This document shows, piece by piece, positions 11,419 through 23,350 of a stretch of 64,000 nucleotides of DNA; position 1 is the stretch's first letter, and every line of letters begins with the position of its first letter. The stretch is from Posidonia oceanica (Eukaryota; Streptophyta; Magnoliopsida; Alismatales; Posidoniaceae): the NCBI GenBank assembly GCA_037176725.1, contig JAZBRS010000013.1:6203001-6267000 (forward strand). Reading direction: 5' to 3'. A program made the position numbers and the translations under genes. The notes under the pieces are model-generated. The model ran no database searches and was not told the DNA's origin. It saw nothing but the letters and a program-made list of their open reading frames with translations.

Positions 11419-12590
11419 CACACCGTTTTGCGTGCAACTTTGTTTCTTACACCGTTTTGCGTGCCGCTTTGTTTCTTGCATCGTTTTGCATGCCGTTTTG
11501 TTTCTTCCACCGTTTTGCATGTCCGGCTTTGTTTCTTGCACCGTTTTGCCTGCCGCTTTGTTTCTCGCACCGTTTTGCGTGCCGCTTTGTTTTTCGCACC
11601 GATTTGCATGCCGCTTTGTTTCTCGCACCGATTTGCGTGCCGCTTTGTTACTCGCACCATTTTGCGTGTCCGACTTTGTTTCTTGCACCGTTTTGCGTGT
11701 CCGATTTTGTTTCTTGCACCGTTTCGTGTGCCGCTTTGTTTCTTGCACCATTTTGCATGCCGCTTTGTTTCTCGCGCCGTTTTGCGTGCCCGACTTTGTT
11801 TCTTGCACCATTTCGTGTGCTGCTTTGTTTCTTGCACCATTTTGCATGCTGCTTTGTTTCTTGCGCCGTTTTGCGTGCCCGACTTTGTTTCTAGCATTGT
11901 TTTGCGTGCCCGATTTTGTTTCTTACACCGATTTGCATGCCGACTTTGTTTCTTGCACCGTTTTGCGTGCCGTTTGTTTCTCGTACCAATTTGCGTGCCG
12001 CTTTGTTTCTTGCATCGTTTTGCGTGCCGTTTTGTTTCTCACACCGTTTTACGTGCCGCTTTGTTTCTCGCACCGATTTGCATGCCGTTTTGTTTCTTGC
12101 ACCGTTTTGCGTGCCGCTTTGTTTCTCGCATCGATGTGCGTGCCACTTTGTTTCTTACACCGTTTTGCGTGCCTGACTTTGTTTCTTGCACCGTTTCGCG
12201 TGCCGCTTTGTTTCTTGCACCATTTTGCATGCTGCTTTGTTTCTCGCGCCGTTTTGCATGCTCGACTTTGTTTCTTGCACCGTTTCACGTGCCGCTTTGT
12301 TTCTTGCACCGTTTTGCATGTCGCTTTGTTTCTTGCGCCGTTTTGCATGCCCGACTTTGTTTCTTGCACCGTTTTGCCTATCCGTTTTGTTTCTTGCACC
12401 GTTTTGCGTGCTGACTTCGTTTCTTGCACTGTTTCACATTCTTGCGCCGTTTTACGTACTGACTTTGTTTCTCGCACCGTTCTGCCTTCTCGTTTTGTTT
12501 CTTGCACTGTTTTAGGTCTTACCTCATTTCTTGTATCGTTTTGCGTGTCGACTTCGCTTCTCGCACCGTTTTGCGCGTTTTACGTTGTTT
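11419..12590 (+). repeat. 30-base tandem array in 5' LTR of C
   Basis: About 40 diverged units of roughly 29-31 bases with the core CCGTTTTGCGTGCCGCTTTG followed by TTTCTTGCA. Because units are near multiples of three and lack stops, long open frames appear in several frames of both strands. These translate to FACRFVSCTVLRAALFLAPF-like repeats and are not evidence of a protein. Confidence 0.85.
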
Positions 12591-13227
12591 CCTCTCGCAT
12601 GTTGCCCGCATTGCCTGTTTTCACTGCTGTTTTGTTTTATCGCCTGCATTTGCATATAGGGCAGTGATGCTTACTGTCTAGAGTTCTCACGAGCCAGGTT
12701 TCGCCCGGTTCGGAACACAAACAGCGTTGCTGAGCACTTAGACTGCACGTTTACTTTCTTGCATAGCATTCCATCACTTAGAGCACACCTTTGAGCATTT
12801 AGATAGGCATTCATTGGCACTTAGGCATTCAAAGTCTACATTTCCCTGCGTATGCGAGCGTAAGCCTAGAAAGACCGATTCTCGGGCGTGTCGGGGGTGC
12901 CTAACACCTTCCCCACACGTAACAGGAGTCCTTGCCCTCTCTCTTGGCCCGCAATGACCATATTGCCCTTATTCTAGGCACGAGTCACATCATTTGCATT
13001 CATTTGCATTGCCTTGCATTGCATCTTTTGCTTGGTTTTGCGTGATTATTCACGCATTTCCCCGGTTTTCCTTGTCTCCCGATCTAATAGACTTGGTGGC
13101 GACTCCGATTTTGTCTTATCTTCTTCTTTTCTTTCCCTTTTCCCTTTTTTAAATGTTTTCGAGTTAAGTCTTCCTTCTCGGACTTAGCCGCTAATAGTAA
13201 CCCTGATTCTGATTGAGATTACTACAG

Positions 13228-13245
13228 TGGCGACTCCGCTGGGGA
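13228..13245 (+). other. Primer binding site of element C
   Basis: TGGCGACTCCGCTGGGGA begins one base after the LTR end. It starts with TGG, as expected for pairing with a tRNA CCA end. From memory, Tat/Ogre elements use a tRNA-Arg site of this form; the exact tRNA was not checked. Confidence 0.8.
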
Positions 13246-14562
13246 TACTAGACTCCAGCTTTCGCTTTGGCTTTGGCTCGCTCGCATTCTGCTTGGGATT
13301 TGCCTTCTTTGTTTGCCTTTGTGCTTCCTTTTCCTGTTTTGCTCATTTTCCTGTGCAAACTCCTGGCAAGTCGCCCCGTGGCTACTCAGCTTTGGTTTTG
13401 CACCCCCTTTGCCTCGGTTTGCGCTCCGTTTTGCTCTGCTTTGCCTCTGTTGCTTGTTTGCTCGTTTATTTCCTCACTTCTACTCTTGTTTGCTTTGCAG
13501 CTTACTTGTTTTTACTTTCTTTATCCCTTTTACCTATTATTGCTTTATTTCCTGCACAATGCATGTCTACATACTTGATTGGCAACAATGCATGTCTTTT
13601 GAATGATGAATGCTTTCTTTTACACATTTGCTATGTCACTACGCACGCACAATGCTCTGTATATATGCCTTTTGACATGATGAATGCTTTCCCTTCACTA
13701 TCATGCTCACGGACACTCGCACATGCCATGCACTTGCCTTTTGCTCTGTTGTATGTTGTTGCCTGCCATATTTGGTTGATTTTCTTCCCTTTTGCACATG
13801 CCATGCCTAGGATAGTAGAGACTGATTGCTTTTTTCGGTGGTTAATTAAAAATAGCAAGTAAAAATAAGATCTAGGGTTAACTAGAGCCATCAACACACT
13901 TGCACCCTCCTAGAGTTAATAAAATACGCAAGATAAAAGATTTTAATCATTTGCATGAAGCATCATATAGGGCATGCATCTTCTCATCTGAGTCCACCTA
14001 TTAGTCTGTGAAGGATGGTTCCGGCCTCTCACTCCGATGCTTTGGCATGGTGTGAGTCGGTCGGTCTGTCCCCCCTTGTCAGGGGTCATGTCAGTGCTAG
14101 TGGAGGGTACTTCCTACGCTTAGGCGAGGTTGAGGCCACCAACGCACCACCCTGTTATTACCTGAGCTTTGGGCTAGGAGTTAGATAGGGGACCTACTTT
14201 TCTGACCTGAGTCGGTGACCCGTACACTTGTGGATATCCAGAGTAGACTACCTGATAGGAAACACTAGATTGGTGAGAGAGAGCATGCTAGAAAGCATAC
14301 ATGTCATTCATGCCACCACTTAGTGCATTTGCATTTCATTTTCTGTTCCTAATCCTGGTTTTCTGTTGTGTCCTTAACAGAGTTCAGTAAGCGATTTCCT
14401 TAGCTGGAGCTCGGGTTCCTCCCCTTGCTAACACCTCTACTGAGACACCTGTGCTCAACCATCTCCTTCTGAGCTACTCGCCTTTGCGAGCATAGCTCCT
14501 CGTAGAGCCCGTCCGTTTTTCACTCATCGCAGCCCCGTTTTGACTCGCTCTCGGTCAGCAAT
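13246..14562 (+). other. Leader of element C
   Basis: About 1.3 kb between primer site and gag. A 211-codon open frame starts in the primer site itself, but it is hydrophobic, T-rich low complexity with no domain and is not called. Ogre elements often have an extra ORF1 here; I see none. Confidence 0.6.
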
Positions 14563-16143
14563 GGCCCAGCGCACCGTCAAACCCCCGCTTACCCTTGCCT
14601 CAGAGGTGGTTTCTGATCCGGCCCCTCCGACTCCGGTTTCTAACCCCTCTGTGCCCCTTGTGATGCCAGGATTTCCCTCTGTCGTCTGGAGCACCCCAGT
14701 TTGCTGTGGGACAGTGGCAGACACTCGCTCCTCCTGATCCGGTCGCCGAGTCCATCCTGATGACCACTACTCGCATTCTGGAGGTGCCTCTGACCCCACC
14801 TTCTCAGGGATTTCTCGCTTTTGACACCCCTTCTACTGCTGCGGCGACTCTCGCCCTAGGACTTCAATCTCCTGGACAGTCCGAATCTCTTGGCTCTGGC
14901 CCCTCGTCGGCACTGCAATTCAGTGTTCCCACCGATGGGACACCTGAAGAGCAGTACCAGCATCTAATAGACACTATCCAGTGGCTGCAGGGTATGGCTC
15001 TATCAGTCCGCCCTTCTTCCTTTCCTGTTGGTCCTGAGGTTCCTGTGCGGCCTGCTCTCGCACATCATGCATTGCACTCTACACTTCCGCCTAGACCGTC
15101 GTCTCAACTGCTCACAGTTCCAACGACGGGGCCACGTATCCCGCCTCTTGCATCTGCACCGCACCACACACAGCATGCACCTCCGCCACCTGGTGGCCAG
15201 TCATTCGGACTGGTGGGAGCACAGTATCTCGCAGGCCCGCCCCCCGGCACTGCACCGGTGCGGCCACTGTTGCTCCAGCATTCTGCACCCACCGCACAGC
15301 ATACCATCTATCCTCCCCCTTGCATCAGGTTCAGAATTCCACATGCATCCCCCTTGCACTCCACCACAGCACGGGTATGCCGGCCATCACCTTGCGTCAC
15401 CAGGCGATGTGATGGTAGATCCGGAGGAGCACCTCGGTGCGACCCAATCGGCATACGTGGTCCCTGCTCCCGCTGCCTCATCACCTGTGGCAGCTATTCC
15501 AGACCCCATCAACAACAGGATGGATGTTCTAGAGAAAGCACTGCGTCTAGTGCAGGGCACAGACCACCAGACCTACCAGTTCCGAGACCTCTGCTGTTTC
15601 CCAGAGGCGGTACTCCCTCCAAAGTTCAAAATCCCGGACTTTGAGAAGTATGATGGTAGGGGCTGCCCTATAGCCCATCTGAAGGCGTACTGCGGTGATC
15701 TCGCCCAGCTTCAGGCTGACGAGAGGTTGCTGATCCGCCTGTTCCAAAAGAGTTTGTCCGGTCCAGCCCTCAAGTGGTTCACCTCACTTGACATGTTTGC
15801 AATCTGGACATGGAACGACCTAAGCCAGGCGTTCTTGGAACAGTATTCCTTCAACCTCGATCTGGTCCCAAAGCGCGCAGACCTAATCGCAACCAAGCAG
15901 AATCCGGGCGAGCCGTTCGGGGAGTACGTCGACCGCTGGCGTGCCCTTGCTTCGCAAGTTCGAGATAGGGCCTCTGACAAGGAGTCTATCAAGATCATTA
16001 TAAAAGAGGCACAGCCGTCCACCGGAGCTTTGCTTAGCATCCAACCTGTCACAACCTTCACTGCATTGATCCGAGCTGGCACTTGCGTAGAGAGTTCGTT
16101 GCGGAGTGGCAACTTCCCCGCACTCTCTGTGCTTGCCAGGTAA
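14563..16143 (+). pseudogene. gag (matrix-like and capsid part) of element C
   Basis: Starts plausibly at ATG 14563 (MAQRTVKPPL). It continues through a long Pro/Ser/His-rich region in at least three frames, with frame changes near 14720 and 15320. The capsid domain lies at about 15520-16080, with DFEKYDGRGCPIAHLKAYC, a region including SGPALKWFTSLDM, then FLEQYSFNLDLVPKRADL and GEPFGEYVDRWRALASQV, characteristic of Tat/Ogre Gag. It ends at TAA 16141. The next domain continues in another frame, so the original fused gag-pro frame is broken. Role: structural protein of the retroelement particle. Confidence 0.85.
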
Positions 16144-16266
16144 GCCCCCACCAGCAATAACAGTAGCAGCAGCAGCGCCATCAACAACAACAACGACATC
16201 AACAACAATCGTCCCAAGAGGAAGGATCCGCCGAAGCCCGTTGTTGCATACGTCGATTCCCCTGCT

Positions 16267-18210
16267 GTGCCTGTTCGTCTGGCATCCCGGACTGCCCCTC
16301 CTCAGATCTATTACGCACCTGCACCTAGGACACACCCCACACCACAAATCACTACCACCGCTCGACCGGTCTATCCTACCGTACCGGTTCAGCAAGGACA
16401 ATTCCAGAGGCCGAGACGGCCACCCGTTGAGAAGCGGAAGTTCGCCCCACTGGTGGAACTGCTCACCGCCGTCCTCCTGAAGGTTGCGTCACTCCTGAAG
16501 TTTTCGGAGGTTCGCCTGCCACCAAACCCACTACCGCATTGGTTTAAGGCGAACCTTTTCTGCGATTTCCATCGAAGCGTCGGGCATTCGACTGATAATT
16601 GCTTCACTCTCCGGAATGCTATCCAGGATTTGATCGAATCGGGAATGATTGTGATCGACACACACGAGGCGTCCACTTCTACACCATCTCATGCACCTGC
16701 ACCAGCATCTACCTCAGCTAATATTGTTCGCCAGCCCCTGCCGGAGCACTCCTATTCAGGAGGCGCAGGGACCTCAAGAATCCATTCACTTTTTCCTTTT
16801 GGATTTCCCACATCTATGGTAGATCCTTCTGAGCTTATCCATGATATTTCTACTCCCTTTCCGGTCTCTCTTTATCTTGCTGCTATCGCCGGCTCCGAGT
16901 CGGGCGTTCATATGATCCGACCGCGCACCAGGCTGGAGCGTTCTTCTGCACCAGCTGCCATGCTTTCTCGGGCCCAAGCCCCAGTACACCTGCTAGGTAA
17001 CCCCCAGCCAGTACCCCCAATACATCTCCTAGCCAAACCTCAGCTAGGGTCTCCTGTGCACCTGTTAGCAAAACCTCAATCCCCACCCCGTTTGCCTTCT
17101 CAGCAATCCTCTTATCCATACCCTCCTCAACCAATAGGCACCCCTGTAGCCCCTCTCGTGCTCGCTGCACGCGCTCCCATGGTTATTAACCTAACTCAGG
17201 ATACCCATCGCGTACCTTACAGCTACGCCACAGAAATGTGTGCAGAAGTGACGCGATCGGGGAGGGTCTACAAACCCCCAGCACCAGTGGCTAGACCTAG
17301 TCATCCAGAACCTGCAACACCTCTTCCCTTAGGCCAGCCTATAACCCTACCACCTCCAGGCCAACCTCTTGAATCCACCATAGCTGAACCTGTCCCCAAG
17401 GCCACGCTCCCTACCGCCAAGAAGGGCCAGCCTAAGGCCGACATTACTACCCAACTCAAAAAGGTTAAAGCCGACATATCCATTTGGGACCTGATACACA
17501 CTTCCGTCGAACACCATGAGGCTTTTCTTCGCGTGTTCCAAGCTGCCCATGTGTCCCAAACCAAAGAACCTGCCGCCTTGGAAAGCATGGTTGGAATGAT
17601 TGCAGAACCCCAGGTCATCACTTTCATGAGTGATGAGTTGCCTCCGGTGGGGATTAATCATAACCAACCCTTGTTCGTCACGGTACAATTCAAGAACTTT
17701 CGCATTCCCCTTGCGCTGGTCGATAATGGGTCAGGCCTTAACATCTGTCCCTTGCGAACAGCAACTAAGCTCGGATTCAAGGCCAAGGACATTACTCCGG
17801 CTGTAAAGGGAATGACAGCTTTTGATAATACCCACCATGACGCTCTAGGGATTTTGGTTATTTCTCTTATCATTGGTTCGGTCACATTCGATGTGGAATT
17901 CTACGTTGTTGACTTGGAGCCTAACTTCAAATTTCTGCTTGGGCGCCCTTGGCTCCACAGGCATCAGGTTATCCCCTCGACCCTCCATCGCATGATCAAG
18001 TTTCGCCGAGGTGACGATGTCATCGTTGTCATGGCAGAGAATTTTGAGAAGGAGCGGATCGAGGCAATCTCCTCTGTCTCTTCGCGGACTGTCCCTTTTG
18101 ACCCTGAACTCTCGAACGCTTTATACCGTGTTAATCGGTGCGAGCCGGTTAACTTTTTACCAGATCTTGAACGTGTCAACTCCTTGGCCGTTCACAACAA
18201 CCCTTTTTAG
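16267..18210 (+). pseudogene. gag zinc finger, Pro-rich linker and aspartic protease of element C
   Basis: A 647-codon open stretch; the Met at 16267 is only the first in frame, since the region normally continues from gag. Order: a zinc-knuckle-like motif CDFHRSVGHSTDNC (about 16559), a Pro/His-rich linker, then a conserved QLKKVKADISIWDLI segment. A retropepsin core follows with VDNGSGLNICPL near 17720 and FLLGRPWLHRHQ near 17935. The catalytic triplet reads DNG instead of DTG/DSG. The frame closes with TAG at 18208, immediately before the G-patch segment. The protease would cut the polyprotein during particle maturation. Element D has the same arrangement, plus one more protease. Confidence 0.85.
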
Positions 18211-19158
18211 ATGGTCAAGAACGTCTGTCACAGGTGGGGCTACGTCAAGGGGACGCCGCTCGGGCGATACGGCCAGGGAATCGCTGAGCCGATCGTGGCA
18301 GAAGAACGAAGAGACAATGAGGGTCTTGGATACGACCCACAAGCTGATGAAAGTAAGCACCCGCAAGCGAAGAATCGAAGAATGATCATACCCCAGAACC
18401 TCGCTAACTTCACAAGTGCGGGTATCCTAGGTTCAAGCGCCGTTCAAGCCATAGTGCAGTCGGAGCCATGCCAAAGCTCTCCGTCACTGGGAGAAGACTG
18501 GGTCTGCATTGAGGACTACTACTCGGATGAGGAACAGTCTAGCACAGCAGGGGCAGCCCGGACCTGCAGCGAAAGCCAGCCCAGCTCAACAGCACCTTGG
18601 TCAGTTTGTTTGGCCCTTCCTTCCACAGATCATAAAGCAGCAGATTTGACAGAACCTTTGGCAGACTTGATAGTCTCTGATTTTCCTGCAGTCTTGTCAG
18701 CATCACCAATATTAGCTCAAGCCGCTCTGAGTTCAAAGACACCAACTCAGGCGCAGTTAGTCAGTTCGCTCACAACCGCTGTCGTATCAGTACAACTGTC
18801 ACCCTCTCAGGAGGGTCAACCACTGAGTTCAGTCAGTAGCGTAACTCAGCCCTTTTTAGTAGCCGCATCTCAAGCAATGCCGCCGGCTCAGTCAGTCACA
18901 CATTCTCCTGCCGCAGAACAGCAACTCTCATGGCAGGACCCTATGGTGTCGGAGGCCGCACTCTCACTGTCACCACCAGTTGCAGAGGACCAGCTGAGCA
19001 TCATACTCTCCCGGCCCTTGAGCCCTCAGAAGAGCACCTCAGCCTACCCTCTAACTGCAACAATGACTCTGGCAGCATTCCTGTCTGTGGCCCCGCTCAC
19101 TAGCCTGTCTGGATCTCCCATGCCGAGGCTATCACTATCAGGCACGCCCGTGAGCTAG
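18211..19158 (+). pseudogene. G-patch segment and Ser/Pro-rich linker of element C
   Basis: The first 45 residues contain WGYVKGTPLGRYGQGI followed by NEGLGYDP, a G-patch-like pattern (an RNA-binding module found next to retroviral-type proteases). The rest, to residue 315, is Ser/Pro/Gln-rich with acidic patches (EDYYSDEEQ) and no domain. It is separated from the protease only by TAG 18208, which may be a mutation or a readthrough point. In Ogre elements the pro-RT junction holds an intron, so part of 18340-19690 could be intronic here. Confidence 0.7.
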
Positions 19159-19691
19159 ACCATGCAAATACCAAGGACAGTGATCCATCTTGCAGCCGAG
19201 CCAGTGCCGCAGGCCCCCGGCACCTACTACGTCGACTCACCCTCAGATGAGGAGGAAGGAGGGGCGATAGAAGCCCAGGTCGATTCATGAATGTCTGACT
19301 TGGAGCTGCTTTATCAAGAACAGCTTTATCAAGAACAGCTCGAGTCGATAGCAGAAGACCTGGCACAGCACCAAGCCGTAGAAAGGAAAGGAAAAGCCGT
19401 GGTTACGGACCCTCCTCTGCGAGAAGACCACACCTCCATCATGGTCCTGGAAGAAAATTCAGTAATACCGGACCCCCTAGACCAGACGAGCTCATTACCC
19501 TTCAACCAGAAGGTGGGTCTAGGTGGCTCGTGCATCACATGCCTCACTTGAGCAGGGTAGCAAGTGACAGTATCCAGGTCAGCTGCCAGTCCGACATACC
19601 CTCCACAAGCATATTAGCAGACTCAGAAGAGGAAGCACCAGCAGATCACGCAACAGCAGTAACAGAGTAGAAAGCAGAATCAGTAACAGAG
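19159..19691 (+). other. Broken linker between G-patch and RT in C
   Basis: Several frames with acidic segments (DSPSDEEEGG near 19230; a direct repeat LYQEQLYQEQLE near 19310) but repeated stops. At 19600-19800 there is a CAGCAGT/TCAGTAGCAG simple-sequence stretch. It probably derives from coding linker or intron. Confidence 0.5.
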
Positions 19692-20983
19692 TTGTCAGCA
19701 GTCTCAGTAGCAGGGCCATCAGCAGTATCAGTCACAGAATCAGCAAGACCTTCAGTAGTATCAGTAGAGCATGCAGCAGTGTCATCAGCAGCAGAACAGA
19801 CAGGGGAAGTCACCAGGACAGAGGTCGCGCGTCGAGGATACAGAAACACTCGAGTAGGCGTGACCATCCTGAGGCGTCACCAGGGCCAAGAAGCAGAACA
19901 TCTACGCTCCTTTGATATAACAAACCCCACCTTCGAAAAGGAGATCCTCTCGGAACTTGTTGCATACGGAGAAGAAGACGATACAGGCGAGGATGAGAAT
20001 GATGACCCATTGCCTGAGTTCCGGCCCTACGACGACGATCCAGAAGGCCCCAACCTGCATGTTGAGGAAGAAACGGAGGTTGTTAACCTCGGCACACCCG
20101 AAGAAACCAAAGAAGTTTGCATCAGCGCCCTACTATCACCCCAGGCCAGAATAGAGTTCATTGCATTCCTGAAAGAGTATGCGGATGTCTTTGCCTGGAC
20201 TTATGAAGATATGGTTGGCCTCGATGTCGAAATAGTAGTCCATAACTTGCCCTTGAAACTAGATGCCAAACCAGTAAAGCAAAAGCTGAGAATATGGCGA
20301 CCACAGTGGCTGCTCATGATCAAGGAAGAGATAATGAAGCAGCTCGATGTCAATTTTCTGAAGGTCATCCTTTACCTTGAGTGGCTTGCGAACATCGTGC
20401 CAGTGCCCAAGAAGGATGGCCGGATCCGGATATGTATCGACTACAGGGACCTGAACAAGGCAAGGATGACTTCCCATTGCCTCACATTGACGTCCTAGTC
20501 GACAACACTGCAGGCCACAAGATGCTATCCTTTATAGACGGCTTCTCCAGTTATAATCAGATCAAAATGGCAGAAGAAGACATGGAAAAGACTTCATTCA
20601 TCACCCCCTGGGGGGTCTTCTATTATCAAGTTATGCCGTTTGGGCTGAAGAATGCTGGCGCAACCTATCAGAGGGCCATGACTACACTTTTTCACGACCT
20701 CATGCACCAAGAAGTGGAGGTCTATGTAGACGACATGATTGCTAAGACCAAAGAGCCTGAGGATCACCTTGCTTGCCTGAAGAAGCTTTTTGACCGATTG
20801 AGGAAATACAGACTGAGACTTAACCCCAGAAAATGCGTGTTTGGGGTTTCATCTGGCAAACTTTTGGGCTACATTGTTAGCCAAAGGGGGATTGAAGTGG
20901 ACCCGATGAAAGCAAAAGCCATCGTAGACATGCCACCCCCTAGAACCGAGAAGGAGGTTCGAGGCCTACTTGGGCGTTTATAG
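19692..20983 (+). pseudogene. Reverse transcriptase of element C
   Basis: Palm and fingers of a gypsy RT: VNLGTPEETKEVCISALLS, NIVPVPKKDGRIRICIDYRD, then after a frameshift near 20465 DDFPLPHIDVLVDNTAGHK, SFITPWGVFYYQVMPFGLKN and the catalytic YVDD at 20723-20734. The frameshift looks like a small deletion in the LNKA..KDDF motif, which is unbroken in element D. TAG at 20981 replaces the Gln expected after LLGRL. RT would copy the element RNA into cDNA. Confidence 0.9.
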
Positions 20984-22249
20984 TATATCAGTCGCTTCAT
21001 TGCACAGCTTACGCCCATCTGCGAGCCTATATTCAAACTCCTGAAGAAGAATGCACAAATCGACTGGAACGAGGAGTGCCAGGTCGCATTTGATAAAATC
21101 AAGCAACTTTTGGTCAAACCTCCTGTCCTGGTTCCTCCCACGCCAGGAAGACCTTTGCTTCTCTACCTTTCTACCACGCAGCATTCCATGGGTGCCGTCT
21201 TGGGCCAACATGACGAATCTGGTAGGAAGGAGCGCGCCATTTATTACCTGAGCAAGAAGTTTAATGAATGCGAGGCCAAGTACAGCACAATGGAGAAGAC
21301 CTGCTTGTCCCTTGTCTGGGCCGCACAGAAACTGAGGCATTATATGATGGCATACCTAGTTCAGCTCTTGTGCCGGCATGATCCTATCAAGTTTCTCTTC
21401 CAAAAGCCGGCTTTGGCGGGCAGATGTGTCAAATGGCAGGTGTTGCTATCTCAGTACGACATCACCTTCGTCACACAAAGATCTATGAAGGGCCAGGCCA
21501 TGGTAGATCACCTTGCTGATTTTCCTTTGCCTGAATACCAGCCACTCCAGATGCAGTTCCCTGACAAGGACATTCTCTTTGCAATGGAGGACTCTGAGGA
21601 GAAAGACCCTGAGGAGCAAGAGCAATGGCAACTGTACTTTAACGGCGCTGTCAACAAAAAGGGTCGAGGCATTGGCGTAGTGCTGACCATGCCCCAGGGG
21701 CAGATGATTCCTTTTGCGAGGAAGTTGACTTTCACATGCACAAACAATGAAGCAGAATATGAAGCGTGCATCCTGGGTTTGAAAGTCGCCCTCGAGCATA
21801 AGGCGCAAAAGTTGTGTGTGCACGGCGATGCCATGCTGGTGATCTCACAAGTGCATGGTGACTGGAAGACAAAGGATCCGAAACTTGTGCCATATCACAA
21901 ATGCCTGCTGAGGCTAATAGAAGAGTTCAGGAGCATCAATTTCACATACATGAACAGAGCAAAGAATGCGTATGCAGACGCACTAGCAACCCTGGCATCC
22001 TGGCTCAGTATACCAGAAGATAGCACAGTAGATGTGTCAGTTACCTGCATAGAGGAGCCCGCGCATTGCATGAATGTAGAGGAAGCAGATTCGGCAGAAG
22101 AGCGGCCATGGTATCACGACATTAAAGCATTCTTAGAATCCGACAGCCTTCCGCCTGGCACTACTGCAGAAGATAAGAGAGCTTTGGTGCGTCTGGCATC
22201 AAAATATGTATTAGGGGCTGGGCAGCTATACAGAAGATCATACAATTAG
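20984..22249 (+). pseudogene. RNase H and second (archaeal-type) RNase H of element C
   Basis: The RT connection and first RNase H run from 21000 to about 21540 (GRPLLLYLSTTQHSMGAVLG, RAIYYLSKKFNECEAKYSTM). A second RNase H domain follows at about 21640-22010: WQLYFNGAVNKKGRGIGVVL, NNEAEYEACILGLKVALE, VHGDAMLVISQV, NAYADALATLAS. The extra domain is a hallmark of Tat elements. The first catalytic Asp is replaced by Asn (FNG instead of FDG); the corresponding motif in element D is intact. The stretch ends with TAG at 22247 just before the integrase zinc domain. Confidence 0.88.
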
Positions 22250-23350
22250 ATGCTATTACGCTGCCTGGACAAGCCGGAGGCTGATACGCTAATGCTTCAA
22301 GTGCATGCAGGGACCTGTGGCCCGCACATGAACGGCGTCCTCTTAGCCAAGAAGATCATGCTCCAAGGATATTTCTGGCAAACCATGGAGGCGGACTGTT
22401 ACCGGTTCGTGCGTAAATGCCACAACTGTCAGGTCCATGGTAACTTTATCAAGGCTCCCCCTCATCAGCTGCATAACATGTCCTCGCCATGGCCTTTCTC
22501 CACCTGAGGGATCGACGTCATTGGCGCAATACACCCCACTACTTCAAACGGCCATCGCTTCATCATGGTAGCGATTGACTACTTCACTAAGTGGATGGAA
22601 GCAGCCTCTTATAAGACAGTCACCGCGGTGGCAACAGGAAAGTTTATCAGGAACAATATCGTTGCCCGATACGGGGTCCCGCACTCCATCATCTCTGATA
22701 ATGGCACAAACTTCATTGCCAAAAGAACTAAGGAGTACCTACAGAGTCTCAAGATCAAGCATCACAGGTCCTCGCCTTATCGGCCACAGATGAATGGAGC
22801 GGTGGAGTCTGCTAACAAAAACATTATCAAAATCATGAAGAAGATGGCAGAAACCCACAAGGATTGGCATGATAAGCTCCCGTACGCGCTCTGGGCGTAC
22901 AGGACATCAATCCGGACCTCGACAGGAGCCACCCCGTACTCTCTGGTGTACGGCATGGAAGCAGTATTACCCGTCGAAGTAGAGATTCCCTCACTACGAA
23001 TCCTACGAGAAGCTGAGTTGGAAGAGGCAGAATGGGTCGAAGACCGCTACGTCCAACTGAATCTGATAGATGAGCACAGACTACAAGCTATGCATAATGC
23101 TCACTGTTACCAGAAACGAATAGCTAGAGCGTTCTTGAAAAAAGTCCGGCCTAGAAGCTTCCAGCCAGGGGATCTCGTTTTGCGTGCCATTCATTTACCC
23201 GACGGTCGAGGCAAATTCCGACCTAACTGATGTGGGCCCTTCGTGGTTAAGCAGATCTTCTCAGGCGGCACGGTAACTCTTGAGGACATGGACCAGGTCG
23301 AGCAGTCCAAGCCGGTCAACTTGTGCTACCTCAAGAAGTACTATCAGTAG
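22250..23350 (+). pseudogene. Integrase of element C
   Basis: The zinc-binding N-terminus has HAGTCGPH and CHNC motifs (22300-22430). The catalytic core carries the D,D,E triad in AIDYFTKWMEA, ISDNGTNF and NGAVESANKNI (22565-22820). The C-terminus ends LCYLKKYYQ at TAG 23348. TGA codons at about 22505 and 23229 stand where Trp is conserved in related integrases. There is no chromodomain, as usual for Tat. It would insert cDNA with 5-bp duplications such as the one flanking this copy. Confidence 0.9.

Larger units (their letters stand above)
7111..13226 (+). repeat. 5' LTR of element C
   Basis: Begins TGTTGACACCCC and ends GATTACTACA. Inner layout: CT-rich, then about 700 bases of adenine-rich sequence (7850-8540), a CT-rich block, a GC-rich block (8880-10200), a zone of degenerate TTGCAT words (10240-11090), a 30-base tandem array (11419-12590) and a conserved gypsy module with GGGGTGCCTAACAC (about 12840-12960). 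Several open frames cross it, but they are low complexity or array-derived. Confidence 0.92.

Noticed and set aside
11323..12667. Open frames of 342-433 codons on the + strand and 150-170 on the - strand
   Set aside because: They lie wholly in the 30-base tandem LTR array, exist in several frames at once and give only repeat peptides.
13227..13862. 211-codon open frame starting at the primer binding site
   Set aside because: No ATG at its beginning, low-complexity hydrophobic translation, sits in the retroelement leader.
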